From: an uncultured Collinsella sp.
GTDB taxonomy: Bacteria; Actinomycetota; Coriobacteriia; Coriobacteriales; Coriobacteriaceae
Length of the DNA: 29,782 nucleotides
Direction of reading: 5' to 3'
Assembly (NCBI GenBank): GCA_902494555.1
Contig: CABUTR010000022.1
Coordinates: 1-29,782 of the forward strand
In this document: piece by piece, positions 1-6,722 of the stretch
Layout of the letters: each line of letters starts with the position of its first letter
How positions within the stretch are numbered: the first letter of the stretch is position 1
Position numbers and translations under genes: made by a program
Notes under the pieces: generated by a model
Told to the model about the DNA's origin: nothing
Database searches by the model: none
What the model saw: only the letters and a program-made list of their open reading frames with translations

Positions 1-171
1 ATCGATCTGTTTAGCGATGTCGAGGCCGATGAGCGCGAGCGCGACCTGGCGCGCGCCGTCCTGGCTGTGAAAGGCAAGTACGGCAAGAACGCGCTCGTCA
101 AGGGATTAAGCTTTACCGCCGGCGCCACCGCGCGCGAACGCAACGACCAAGTTGGAGGACACCGTGCCTAA
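1..171 (+). CDS. Y-family DNA polymerase (UmuC/DinB/UvrX-like), C-terminal fragment
   Basis: The window opens inside this gene; only the last 56 codons are present, ending in TAA at 169-171. The tail has a run of acidic and basic residues (DLFSD, then ERERDLARAV), a KYGKNALVKG stretch and the ending TARERNDQVGGHRA. This strongly resembles the extreme C-terminus of Gram-positive Y-family translesion polymerases of the UvrX/DinB type, where a GATARERN..IGGH ending is usual. These enzymes copy past damaged template bases. The next gene overlaps its end by 8 bp and encodes a YolD-like protein, which is the usual partner of such polymerases and supports the call. The catalytic palm lies outside the window, so activity cannot be judged. 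Confidence 0.8.
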   Translation: MDLFSDVEADERERDLARAVLAVKGKYGKNALVKGLSFTAGATARERNDQVGGHRA

Positions 172-589
172 ACCCAAACAACAGCCCGTGCGCCCGCCGA
201 CCGCCTTCGAGCGCCTGGCGGACCCCGAGGGCAGACGCCGCGCCGCCAACCCCAACCTCACAGCCAACGGTGCCGTGCGCGCCAACCGCGCTGCACAGTT
301 TATGCCCTTTGCCGCCCTCACGGGATACTACGAACTCGTGCGCAAGCAGGAAATCACCGTCGAGCCAAAACGTGAGCTCACGGAAGAAAAAGCCCTCGTG
401 CTTTCTAAAAAGCTCGAGGGTCTCAAACGTGGCGACTTGGTTCGTGTCACCTATTACGATACATACGGCTATCGCAGCCGCACCGGCATCCTCGACGAGG
501 CGCTCCCCGCCTTCAAGCTTCTCAAGCTCCGAGACATCGCCATCGACTTTGACGACATCCAAGACATCGAACTGCGCGGACGAGCCTAG
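164..589 (+). CDS. YolD-like family protein
   Basis: This gene encodes 141 residues. I chose GTG at 164 because GGAGG (154-158) sits 5 bases before it; the in-frame TTG at 152 overlaps that SD. The sequence has the family hallmark RAAQFMPFAALTGYYELVRKQE near residues 42-63. It is followed by a compact beta-rich domain (KRGDLVRVTYYDTYGYRSRTG) that resembles the SH3-like fold of YolD proteins. YolD-like proteins are encoded next to Y-family polymerases in Firmicutes and Actinobacteria and are thought to act with them in the SOS response; their biochemical role is poorly known. The start lies inside the polymerase stop region, so the two are translationally coupled. No LexA box can be examined because the operon promoter is upstream of the window. 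Confidence 0.85.
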   Translation: MPKPKQQPVRPPTAFERLADPEGRRRAANPNLTANGAVRANRAAQFMPFAALTGYYELVRKQEITVEPKRELTEEKALVLSKKLEGLKRGDLVRVTYYDTYGYRSRTGILDEALPAFKLLKLRDIAIDFDDIQDIELRGRA

Positions 590-615
590 ACAAGGAAATG
601 CATCCAAGGCGGCGC

Positions 616-999
616 TTACAGCGTCATGACGTAGTAGCCCGCGTCTTTCACGGCGGCCACGAGAGCACCGCGATCGATCGGCTGTTTAGAGCGCACACGT
701 GCCGTGTGATCCGCATACGTCACCGTTGCCCACACGCCGTCCAGCGCATTGAGGGCATTGGCCACGTTCTGAGCGCAGCCGTCACAGCTCATACCGCCGA
801 TGAGCAGCTCATCGCTATAGGGATAGTGCGATGCATCAGTATCCACCACAACAACCTTTTTGGCCTTCTTGCCGCTCGTACCATCGCTGCAACAACTCTT
901 CCCGTGTGTCGAAGCGGCAATGCGACGCAGTCCAAAAAACATGCCGACGGCAATGACAGCCAGCACGATGAGATTCGCAGGGTTGAGCAAGTCACTCAT
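616..999 (-). CDS. Membrane-anchored heavy-metal-associated (HMA) domain protein
   Basis: This gene encodes 127 residues from ATG 999, preceded by an AAAGGGG SD; an upstream in-frame TTG (1014) has no SD. Residues 8-24 form one hydrophobic segment (NLIVLAVIAVGMFFGL) that should anchor the protein. A Cys-Cys pair at residues 36-37 and a lysine-rich linker follow. From about residue 62 there is an HMA fold with the metal-binding loop GGMSCDGC (Cys72 and Cys75) and a typical ending (ALVAAVKDAGYYV). HMA domains bind Cu(I) or other soft metals for transfer to P-type ATPases. No ATPase is in the window. A CsoR-like palindrome lies just upstream, so copper-responsive control is likely. The gene is convergent with the YolD gene 26 bp away, and I see no terminator between them. 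Confidence 0.8.
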   Translation of the reverse strand: MSDLLNPANLIVLAVIAVGMFFGLRRIAASTHGKSCCSDGTSGKKAKKVVVVDTDASHYPYSDELLIGGMSCDGCAQNVANALNALDGVWATVTYADHTARVRSKQPIDRGALVAAVKDAGYYVMTL

Positions 1000-1028
1000 G
1001 CGTTCCCCTTTCAAGTAGCACTATCTAG

Positions 1029-1045
1029 ATACCCCCATGGGGTGT
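1029..1045. promoter_or_regulatory. CsoR-like metal-sensor operator
   Basis: The sequence ATACCCC-CAT-GGGGTGT is a near-perfect 7-3-7 palindrome (6 of 7 pairs). It matches the G-tract inverted repeat recognised by CsoR/RcnR-family repressors, such as the B. subtilis copZA operator. It lies between the HMA gene start (999) and that gene's probable promoter (TTGACC at 1081-1076, TAAGAT at 1055-1050), so it overlaps the expected transcription start. The site is read directly; the regulator is inferred, and no csoR gene is in the window. Confidence 0.6.
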
Positions 1046-1049
1046 CCCC

Positions 1050-1081
1050 ATCTTAACCCAAAATCATGTCCGTTCGGTCAA
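1050..1081 (-). promoter_or_regulatory. Probable promoter of the HMA gene
   Basis: On the minus strand TTGACC (1081-1076) and TAAGAT (1055-1050) are separated by 20 bp. This is longer than the usual 17 bp but is seen in metal-responsive promoters of the MerR type. The CsoR-like palindrome begins 5 bp downstream of the -10. Confidence 0.4.
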
Positions 1082-1107
1082 TTAGTTTCCCGCTTCAAAC
1101 TTTTTTG

Positions 1108-1135
1108 TTGACCATGGCTTACTTTCGTGTATAAG
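1108..1135 (+). promoter_or_regulatory. Probable promoter of the DUF3793-flavodoxin operon
   Basis: TTGACC (1108-1113) and TATAAG (1130-1135) are separated by 16 bp, about 40 bp upstream of the GTG start at 1174. The expected transcription start is near 1142, giving a short leader that contains the TAAGGAG SD. Confidence 0.55.
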
Positions 1136-1173
1136 TTTTCCTAGGCTAACAGTTTAGATCCGTAAGGAGCGCC

Positions 1174-1878
1174 GTGACTCGAACCATAGACATCCCATCG
1201 TTTCAGGCGGCAGTCGTGCGCAACTGCTCTCCCACGCTCGCGGGCATCAAGCCGGCATCGCTCTTTACCTATCCAGGCACCTACGCCCACGGGGACGGCT
1301 CGGTCGCAACCGAAACCATCGCAGAGCGCCGAGCACGCCTGCTCAACGTTATCGCCCAGTGCAACCGCGAGCTTGACCCGCTCGGCATCCACCTGAGTGT
1401 TTTGGTCTGGCGGCCCTGCGGAGCGCTCGTGTATATGTACCGAGCCAAAAGCCTCACCACCTATTTCGCAGATCCTCGCGCCCAAACGGCGCTCGCCTCG
1501 GAAGGCTACGACACGAGAGACCTTTCGACATGCCTTGTGCATTTGGCATCACGCATCACGCTCGCGAGCAATAACGTCGCGGAATGCGCCTGTAACCAGA
1601 CTCGATGCGCACTACCCCAGCAAACTAGCTGCAGCAACGACTGCACCTGCGAGTTTCCGCACGAAATAGGCTACTTCCTTGGATACCCCTACGACGACGT
1701 ACACGAGTTTATCGTCCAGCGCGGCGAGAACTACAAGGTCTTTGGGGCCTGGAAGGTCTACACGAATGTCGAGCAAGCGCTTGCAATGTTTGACGCCTAC
1801 CGCGCTTGCACTCAATACCTTACCTTTGTCTATCAGCAGGGCTGCAGCTTGGCGCAACTTGCCCAGGCAACCCGATAG
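1174..1878 (+). CDS. DUF3793 family protein with a cysteine-rich insert
   Basis: This gene encodes 234 residues starting at GTG 1174, 6 bases after a TAAGGAG SD. The N-terminal half contains a LSVLVWRPCGALVYMYR strand motif. The C-terminal half carries the family signature HEIGYFLGYPYDDVHEFI (residues 163-180), followed by GENYK..GAWKVY. These features match DUF3793, a family of unknown function found in Clostridia and Coriobacteriia, often beside flavodoxin genes. Here flavodoxin starts 46 bp downstream, so a shared redox or iron-related role is plausible but unproven. The odd part is residues 138-159, with six cysteines (138, 140, 145, 153, 157, 159) just before the signature. These could bind a metal or Fe-S cluster. 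There is no signal peptide, so the protein is probably cytoplasmic. Confidence 0.8.
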   Translation: MTRTIDIPSFQAAVVRNCSPTLAGIKPASLFTYPGTYAHGDGSVATETIAERRARLLNVIAQCNRELDPLGIHLSVLVWRPCGALVYMYRAKSLTTYFADPRAQTALASEGYDTRDLSTCLVHLASRITLASNNVAECACNQTRCALPQQTSCSNDCTCEFPHEIGYFLGYPYDDVHEFIVQRGENYKVFGAWKVYTNVEQALAMFDAYRACTQYLTFVYQQGCSLAQLAQATR

Positions 1879-1924
1879 AACATAGAAGCCGCGGCAACCT
1901 GCCGCACAACTGAAAGGACTCAAC

Positions 1925-2344
1925 ATGAGCAAGATCGCCGTCGTCTACTGGAGCGGCACGGGCAACACCGAGGCCATGGCAAACTTCGTTGCCGAAGGTG
2001 CAACCGATGCCGGCGCCGAGGCAGAGGTCATCTCCTGCGCCGACTTCTCTGCCGACAAGGCCGCCGAATATGATGCCTTCGCCTTCGGCTGTCCCGCCAT
2101 GGGCTCCGAGGAACTCGAGTACGATGAGTTCCAGCCGATGTGGGACGAGATCAAGGAGACTCTCGGCGACAAGAAGGTCGTCCTCTTTGGCTCCTATTCG
2201 TGGGCCGAGGGCGAGTGGATGGACAACTGGAAGGCCGACGCCGACGAGGCCGGCGTCAACGTCGTGGACTCCACCATCTGCTACGACGCGCCCGACGACG
2301 AGGGCGAGACCGCTTGCAAGGCCCTCGGAGCCGAACTCGCGTAA
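1925..2344 (+). CDS. Flavodoxin (short-chain type)
   Basis: This gene encodes 139 residues from ATG 1925, preceded by AAAGGA. The N-terminus MSKIAVVYWSGTGNTEAMA contains the phosphate-binding loop S-G-T-G-N-T of flavodoxins. The later segments FGCPAMGSEELEY and LFGSYSWAEGEWMDNW match the loops that stack on the FMN ring. The length is typical of short-chain flavodoxins (about 138-148). It should bind FMN and carry low-potential electrons in the cytoplasm, replacing ferredoxin when iron is scarce. The protein is strongly acidic, as usual. It probably shares a transcript with the DUF3793 gene, and a strong terminator follows at 2397-2436. The specific partner enzyme cannot be told from here. 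Confidence 0.93.
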   Translation: MSKIAVVYWSGTGNTEAMANFVAEGATDAGAEAEVISCADFSADKAAEYDAFAFGCPAMGSEELEYDEFQPMWDEIKETLGDKKVVLFGSYSWAEGEWMDNWKADADEAGVNVVDSTICYDAPDDEGETACKALGAELA

Positions 2345-2396
2345 CGAACCCAGGGCCTCCAAGAGAGCCTGCATCAAAGCGCATCCTCATCCCTAC

Positions 2397-2436
2397 AAAA
2401 GAGCGGGGCTGGATTCAAGTCCAGCCCCGCTCTTTT
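2397..2436. terminator. Strong bidirectional intrinsic terminator
   Basis: A perfect 17-bp stem (2397-2413 with 2420-2436) closes a 6-base loop. Its GC-rich core AGCGGGGCTGGA is flanked by A4 and T4, so it can terminate both the flavodoxin operon (plus) and the ABC transporter operon (minus). Confidence 0.93.
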
Positions 2437-2459
2437 GTAACGGCAATTACATCAACCGG

Positions 2460-3212
2460 CTACGAAATATTGCCCAAGAACGCCTTGGTGCGTTCGCTCT
2501 TGGGATGGTCGAAGACCTCGCTCGGCGTACCCTCTTCCACAATGACGCCGCCGTCCATAAAGACGACGCGGTCGGCGACATCGCGGGCAAAGCCCATCTC
2601 GTGCGTCACGACGATCATGGTCATACCGTCGTGCGCCAGGTCGCGCATGACGCCCAAGACGTCGCGCACGAGCTCAGGGTCGAGCGCCGAGGTGGCCTCG
2701 TCAAAGAGCATGACGTGCGGGTTCATCGACAGGGCGCGGGCGATGGCAACGCGCTGCTGCTGGCCGCCCGAGAGCTGGCTCGGCATAAAGTCGATACGCT
2801 CGGCAAGGCCGACCTTGGTCAGCTCCTCGATGGCAATCTTCTCGGCCTCTTCCTTGCTGCGCTTGAGCACCTTCTGCTGCGCGAGCATGACGTTCTTTTT
2901 GACTGAGAGGTGCGGGAACAAATTGAACTGCTGGAACACCATACCCAGATGCGTGCGCACCTTGTTAAGGTCGACGCCCTTGGCGCACACATCCACGCCC
3001 TCAACGATAATCGAGCCGCTCGTGGGATGCTCCAGACGATTGATGCAGCGAAGCATCGTCGACTTGCCCGAGCCCGAGGGGCCCAAGACCACAACGACCT
3101 CACCCTTGTGCACATCCAGATCGATATCGCGCAGGACCACGTTGTCGCCAAAGGCCTTCTGGAGGTTCTTGATGCTGACGACGACTTCGTTCGAGTTATT
3201 GGTTTCGCTCAT
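2460..3212 (-). CDS. Polar amino-acid ABC transporter, ATP-binding protein (GlnQ/HisP type)
   Basis: This gene encodes 250 residues from ATG 3212, behind an AGGAGG SD. All ABC ATPase motifs are present: Walker A GPSGSGKST (residues 44-52), Q-loop VFQQFNLFPH (about 92-101), signature LSGGQQQRVAIARA (147-160), Walker B VMLFDEATSALD (167-178) and switch histidine THEMGFARDVADR. The FNLFPH segment and the ending VFDHPKSERTKAFL are typical of the polar amino-acid uptake subfamily (GlnQ, HisP, GltL). It energises import through the permease encoded 12 bp upstream. The last gene of the operon, it ends just before the shared terminator. The substrate cannot be deduced from the ATPase. Confidence 0.95.
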   Translation of the reverse strand: MSETNNSNEVVVSIKNLQKAFGDNVVLRDIDLDVHKGEVVVVLGPSGSGKSTMLRCINRLEHPTSGSIIVEGVDVCAKGVDLNKVRTHLGMVFQQFNLFPHLSVKKNVMLAQQKVLKRSKEEAEKIAIEELTKVGLAERIDFMPSQLSGGQQQRVAIARALSMNPHVMLFDEATSALDPELVRDVLGVMRDLAHDGMTMIVVTHEMGFARDVADRVVFMDGGVIVEEGTPSEVFDHPKSERTKAFLGNIS

Positions 3213-3224
3213 GATAGGACCTCC

Positions 3225-4586
3225 TTACAGACCGGCGATGTGATCGGCAGGCGTCGCGACAACCTGTCCGGCGCTCTTAGTGGGACGCTTCTTCTTGGTC
3301 TCGGCCGTGCCCAAAAGCCTCGCCTCAAGACCGCTCACCAAGCGAGCGAGCGGCAGGGTGATGACCAGATAGAACAGGGCGGCAACCACGTACGGTGTAA
3401 TGGAGCCCGTCGTGGCCACGATGGTGCGGGCGTTCATGACGATCTCGACCACGCCCACGGCCGCAAGCAGCGACGTATCCTTGTAAAGCAAGATAAACTC
3501 GCTGGTCAGCGTAGGCAAAACATTGCGGAACGTCTGCGGAATCATAACGTAGAGCAGCGTCTGGAAGGCATTCATACCCAGAGAGCGAGCAGCCTCGTTT
3601 TGGCCCTTGGGGATCGATTGAATACCGGCGCGGAAGATCTCACACAGATAGGCAGACGAATTCATGGCCATGACGATGACGCCGAGCACGTAGTCATCAA
3701 CCTTGACGCCGGCCAACGGCAGACCGAAGAACGCGATATAGATCTGCAGGAACGCCGGCGTACCACGGATGATATTCACATAGATACCGGCAAGGCAACG
3801 CAGGATGCGCGACTTGGAGATGCGCATGAGCGACAAGGCAAAGCCAAAGGGAATTGCCAGCGGAAACGCCACGAGCACGATCGAGAGCGACATAAGGAAG
3901 CCCTTGAAGACGATCGGCAGGCTTTGGACCAAAATGACCGGGTTCAAGAACAAGCGCAGGAACATATTGGAGTTCCAGGCCTCGACCCACGGCTGCTCCT
4001 TAAGATCGGCCAGGAAGTTATCGAAAGCCGTCACGCCCTTAATCTCGACGGAAGGAATCTTAGAAATCTTCTTGGTCGAACCGTCGGCGAGCGTATAGGT
4101 GCCGCTAAAGGCCTCTTCGCCGCCCTCGACGGGAAACGTCACGCCGTAAACCTCGACACGGAAAAAGCCGCCGGCAGGCGCCGTCTCGCCAAAGTCGATC
4201 TTGAGCGTCTGGCCGTCAGCCTTGCACGTGGGCTTCATGGGCGTACGATCCATGAGGTCCTCGCCCGAGAGCATCGTCAATCGCGTGTCATCGGTACCAA
4301 ACGTCGTACCGTCAACAAACGTCAGCGAAAGACCGCTCAGCTCCTCGTCGGCATCGGCCTGAACTTCCCAGGTAATGCGCGTCTCGGTGCCGCCGACCAC
4401 ATCGCTGCCCGAACCGGTGTTGGGTCGGGCGGTAATCTTTGCGGTCTCAAGCGCCTGGGCGGTCGTGGGCGCATATGCCCCCGCGCACACCAGCGCGAGC
4501 GCCACGGCCATGACGCAGGCTAGCTTTTGGAGCAAGGCGGGCAGTGGAAAACGCTGCTCCGCGGCCCCTTTGTTCAGTCGAGACAA
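3225..4586 (-). CDS. Polar amino-acid ABC transporter permease with an N-terminal extracytoplasmic domain
   Basis: I chose TTG 4586 because AGGAGC sits 4 bases upstream; it gives 453 residues. The ATG at 4694 has no SD and would translate intergenic hairpins. Residues 18-45 form a signal-like hydrophobic segment (ACVMAVALALVCAGAY). Residues 46-205 form a polar, beta-rich stretch (SGLSLTFVDG, GGFFRVEVYGVTFPV). From about residue 215 there is a standard HisM/GlnP permease with the EAA loop (FRAGIQSIPKGQNEAARSLG) that contacts the ATPase, and about five membrane segments. Members of this family are usually 215-250 residues, so the outer domain is an addition. It does not look like the solute-binding protein encoded upstream. 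It may gate, dock or bind ligand; this is inference. Confidence 0.9.
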   Translation of the reverse strand: MSRLNKGAAEQRFPLPALLQKLACVMAVALALVCAGAYAPTTAQALETAKITARPNTGSGSDVVGGTETRITWEVQADADEELSGLSLTFVDGTTFGTDDTRLTMLSGEDLMDRTPMKPTCKADGQTLKIDFGETAPAGGFFRVEVYGVTFPVEGGEEAFSGTYTLADGSTKKISKIPSVEIKGVTAFDNFLADLKEQPWVEAWNSNMFLRLFLNPVILVQSLPIVFKGFLMSLSIVLVAFPLAIPFGFALSLMRISKSRILRCLAGIYVNIIRGTPAFLQIYIAFFGLPLAGVKVDDYVLGVIVMAMNSSAYLCEIFRAGIQSIPKGQNEAARSLGMNAFQTLLYVMIPQTFRNVLPTLTSEFILLYKDTSLLAAVGVVEIVMNARTIVATTGSITPYVVAALFYLVITLPLARLVSGLEARLLGTAETKKKRPTKSAGQVVATPADHIAGL

Positions 4587-4654
4587 GGTGGCTCCTATCG
4601 TAGAAGTTGCCGGCAAAACGAGACGGAAACGCTCTCCGTCAAGAGAAGCGCAAA

Positions 4655-4681
4655 GGCCCTCTCCGCAAAACGGAAAGGGCC
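4655..4681 (-). terminator. Intergenic hairpin between the binding-protein and permease genes
   Basis: GGCCCTCTCCG (4655-4665) pairs with CGGAAAGGGCC (4671-4681) across a 5-base loop. On the minus strand it is followed by TTTG. A second hairpin (GACGGA with TCCGTC, 4622-4640) follows, and a third spans the upstream stop codon (TCAAGTA with TACTTGA, 4691-4711). Such hairpins downstream of solute-binding-protein genes commonly keep that protein in excess over the permease by partial termination or mRNA protection. Confidence 0.6.
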
Positions 4682-4703
4682 CGCGCGCAATCAAGTAGTT
4701 ATT

Positions 4704-5564
4704 TTACTTGATATTGTACTTAGCCATGAGGGCGTCGACGGTACCGTCGTCGGTCAGGTCCTTGATGGCCTGGTTGATGTCGTCCTTGAGCTTGGTGTTG
4801 CCCTGGTTGATGGCGATGGCGTACTCCTCGCCGGTGCTGATCTGCTTGATGGTCTGGCAGGTGTTGAACTGCTCGGCGGTCAGCTGGCTGGCAACGGAGC
4901 GGTTGGTGACTACGGCGTCGCCCTTATCGGACTGCAGGGCGCTGAAGCACTCGGTGGCGTCCTTGTAGGGGACGATCTTGGCCTTGGGGAAGTTCTCCTG
5001 GGCAAAGGCCTCGGCGGTCGAGCCAGACTGGACGATGATGGTAGCGTCGGCGTTGTTGAGCTTCTCGCTGAAGTTATCGGCCGTGATGTCGGTGTTATCG
5101 ACCTTGGTCACGATAGCCTGATCGTCCATGTAGTAGGAATCAGAGAAAGTGACTTCCTTCTCACGCTCGGGCGTGTCGGTGATAGCCGCGATGGAAACGT
5201 CATACTTGGCGCCCGAAGCGACGCCCGGAACCAGCGTGTCAAAGTCATTGTTGACATACTCGACATCCAGGCCCAGCTTGTCGCCGATAGCCTTGATGAG
5301 CTCAAGGTCAAAGCCCTGATAATCGCCGTTGTCATCCTTGTACTCAAACGGAGCGTACTCGGCAGAGGTGCCGACGGTCAGCGTACCGTCCTTGACGAGC
5401 GCGTACTCCTTGGAGCCGTCGACCTTCTCGACCTTAGCGTCGTCAGAGCTGCTGGAACCAGCATCAGAACCAGAGGTGGCGTTGGACGAGCCGCAGCCCG
5501 TCAGAGCAAGGGCGAGCGCCATAGCACCCGTGGCGGCAAATGCGCCGAGCTTCTTCAGCTTCAT
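4704..5564 (-). CDS. Polar amino-acid ABC transporter substrate-binding lipoprotein
   Basis: This gene encodes 286 residues from ATG 5564, after an AAGGAG SD; an upstream in-frame start at 5630 would add a stretch that hides the signal peptide. The N-terminus is a lipoprotein signal (KLKK, hydrophobic core, lipobox ALTGC), then a Ser/Asp-rich linker. The mature part shows the SBP family 3 pattern: GTLTVGTSAEYAPFEY, then YQGFDLELIKAIGDKLGLDVEY, DTLVPGVASGAKYDVSIAAIT and VQSGSTAEAF. These match periplasmic-type binding proteins for polar amino acids such as glutamine, histidine, arginine or cystine. It is tethered to the outer face of the membrane and feeds the permease and ATPase of the same operon. 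The substrate is not resolved. Confidence 0.94.
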   Translation of the reverse strand: MKLKKLGAFAATGAMALALALTGCGSSNATSGSDAGSSSSDDAKVEKVDGSKEYALVKDGTLTVGTSAEYAPFEYKDDNGDYQGFDLELIKAIGDKLGLDVEYVNNDFDTLVPGVASGAKYDVSIAAITDTPEREKEVTFSDSYYMDDQAIVTKVDNTDITADNFSEKLNNADATIIVQSGSTAEAFAQENFPKAKIVPYKDATECFSALQSDKGDAVVTNRSVASQLTAEQFNTCQTIKQISTGEEYAIAINQGNTKLKDDINQAIKDLTDDGTVDALMAKYNIK

Positions 5565-5621
5565 AATCAGTCTCCTTCCGGTGACCTCGTTTGATTCAGA
5601 GGTCTGCAAAAACTGTTGGCT

Positions 5622-5650
5622 ATTATGCACCCGGAATTACGAATCTGCAA
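5622..5650 (-). promoter_or_regulatory. Probable promoter of the amino-acid ABC operon
   Basis: On the minus strand TTGCAG (5650-5645) and CATAAT (5627-5622) are spaced by 17 bp. They lie about 58 bp upstream of the lipoprotein start. I see no T-box or other amino-acid riboswitch in the leader. Confidence 0.45.
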
Positions 5651-5711
5651 TGAGAAAACTGATTGAAACAAACCTATAATGTGAATGGAATACTCTACTT
5701 TGTGACAGTCA

Positions 5712-6578
5712 TTACTGCTGCAATGACCTTAATAGTCTAATTTCAGCTGCATAACCTGCAAGTTCGTTCGGAGTCTCCAAAATATACGGCAGCGAACGCA
5801 AACGGCCATTCGATACAATATTCTGCATAACCTGCATACCGCCACCAAATTCCTCGCTGCCAAGGTATCCCTTGCCGATGCACTCGTGACGATCTTTATG
5901 GGCGCCACAAGGGTTCTTCGAATCGTTGATATGTACGGCATGCAAGCGCTCGATACCCACCACGCGGTCGAACTCGTCGAGTACGCCGTCCAGATCATGG
6001 ATGATGTCGTAGCCGGCATCGCTCACATGGCAGGTGTCCAAACAAACGCCCAGCTTATCGGACAGCTCTGGGCGCTTGGCGGCAACGCCCTCGATAATGC
6101 ACGCCAGTTCTTCAAAGCTACGGCCCACCTCGGTGCCCTTGCCCGCCATGGTCTCGAGCAATACCGTCGTCTGCTGGCCCTCAAACATCACCTGGCATAG
6201 CGTGTCGACAATCATCTGAATGCCGGCGTCTGCCCCCTGTCCCACATGCGCACCGGGATGGAAGTTGTAGTAGTTGCCGGGCAGTGCTTCCAGACGCTGC
6301 AAATCTTCCGCCATAGCCTCCAAGGCAAACTCGCGCGCCCGCTTCTTAGCGGAGCAGGGGTTATAGGTATACGGGGCATGCGCCACCAGCGGTCCAAAGT
6401 CGTTTTGCGCCATAAGCTCGCGCAGAGCCGCCACGTCATCCATGTCAAGGTCTTTTGCCTTGCCACCGCGCGGGTTGCGCGTAAAGAACGCAAAGGTATT
6501 GGCACCAATGGACAACGCCGTCTCCCCCATTGCCCGATAGCCCTTCGTCGTCGAAAGATGACACCCGATCGTCAGCAT
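5712..6578 (-). CDS. nfo: Endonuclease IV (deoxyribonuclease IV)
   Basis: This gene encodes 288 residues from ATG 6578, with GGGGGAG 6 bases upstream; an in-frame TTG two codons earlier is less likely. The protein opens with MLTIGCHLSTTKGY and contains zinc-ligand segments of the AP-endonuclease 2 TIM barrel: NYYNFHPGAHVG, LLETMAGKGTEVG, GVCLDTCHVSDAGYDI, HAVHINDSKNPCGAHKDRHECIGKG and PYILETP. These match the nine zinc ligands of Nfo. The enzyme cuts DNA 5' of abasic sites and removes blocked 3' ends during base-excision repair. It is the last gene of a minus-strand run (aldo/keto reductase, Gfo/Idh, nfo). Its SD lies inside the flank of a palindromic element at 6585-6680, which may affect its translation. 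Confidence 0.95.
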   Translation of the reverse strand: MLTIGCHLSTTKGYRAMGETALSIGANTFAFFTRNPRGGKAKDLDMDDVAALRELMAQNDFGPLVAHAPYTYNPCSAKKRAREFALEAMAEDLQRLEALPGNYYNFHPGAHVGQGADAGIQMIVDTLCQVMFEGQQTTVLLETMAGKGTEVGRSFEELACIIEGVAAKRPELSDKLGVCLDTCHVSDAGYDIIHDLDGVLDEFDRVVGIERLHAVHINDSKNPCGAHKDRHECIGKGYLGSEEFGGGMQVMQNIVSNGRLRSLPYILETPNELAGYAAEIRLLRSLQQ

Positions 6579-6584
6579 CTCCAA

Positions 6585-6680
6585 CTCCCCCTCATCAGTT
6601 GCGGTGAAATACGGTCTATTGGTGCCTTATTTTGGCGCAAACAGACCGTATTCCACCGCAAGATATAAAAGGGGCATCAG
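6585..6680 (-). repeat. Palindromic element, copy 1
   Basis: The 63-bp core (6599-6661) is an imperfect palindrome with outer arms TTGCGGTGAAATA and TATTCCACCGCAA. The inner arms here are CGGTCT and AGACCG. The same core, with different but still complementary inner arms, occurs at 7758-7820. Shared flanks extend the element: CATCAG on both sides, and on the minus strand GCCCCTTTTATA before the core and GAGGGGGAG after it. It fills the gap between the Gfo/Idh gene and nfo. It has no T-tract, so it is not a classical terminator. Confidence 0.8.
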
Positions 6681-6722
6681 GGGCACGGTCCGCCGAGCCC
6701 CCTTGAGCACCAGCACCGCAGC

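Noticed and set aside
2910..4523. Long open frame on the plus strand opposite the ABC transporter genes
   Set aside because: It has no SD and a composition rich in Arg, Gln and His typical of an antisense frame. The minus strand carries clear transporter motifs throughout.
5565..5711. T-box or amino-acid riboswitch upstream of the ABC transporter
   Set aside because: No T-box sequence or terminator/antiterminator pair is visible; an ordinary promoter accounts for the region.
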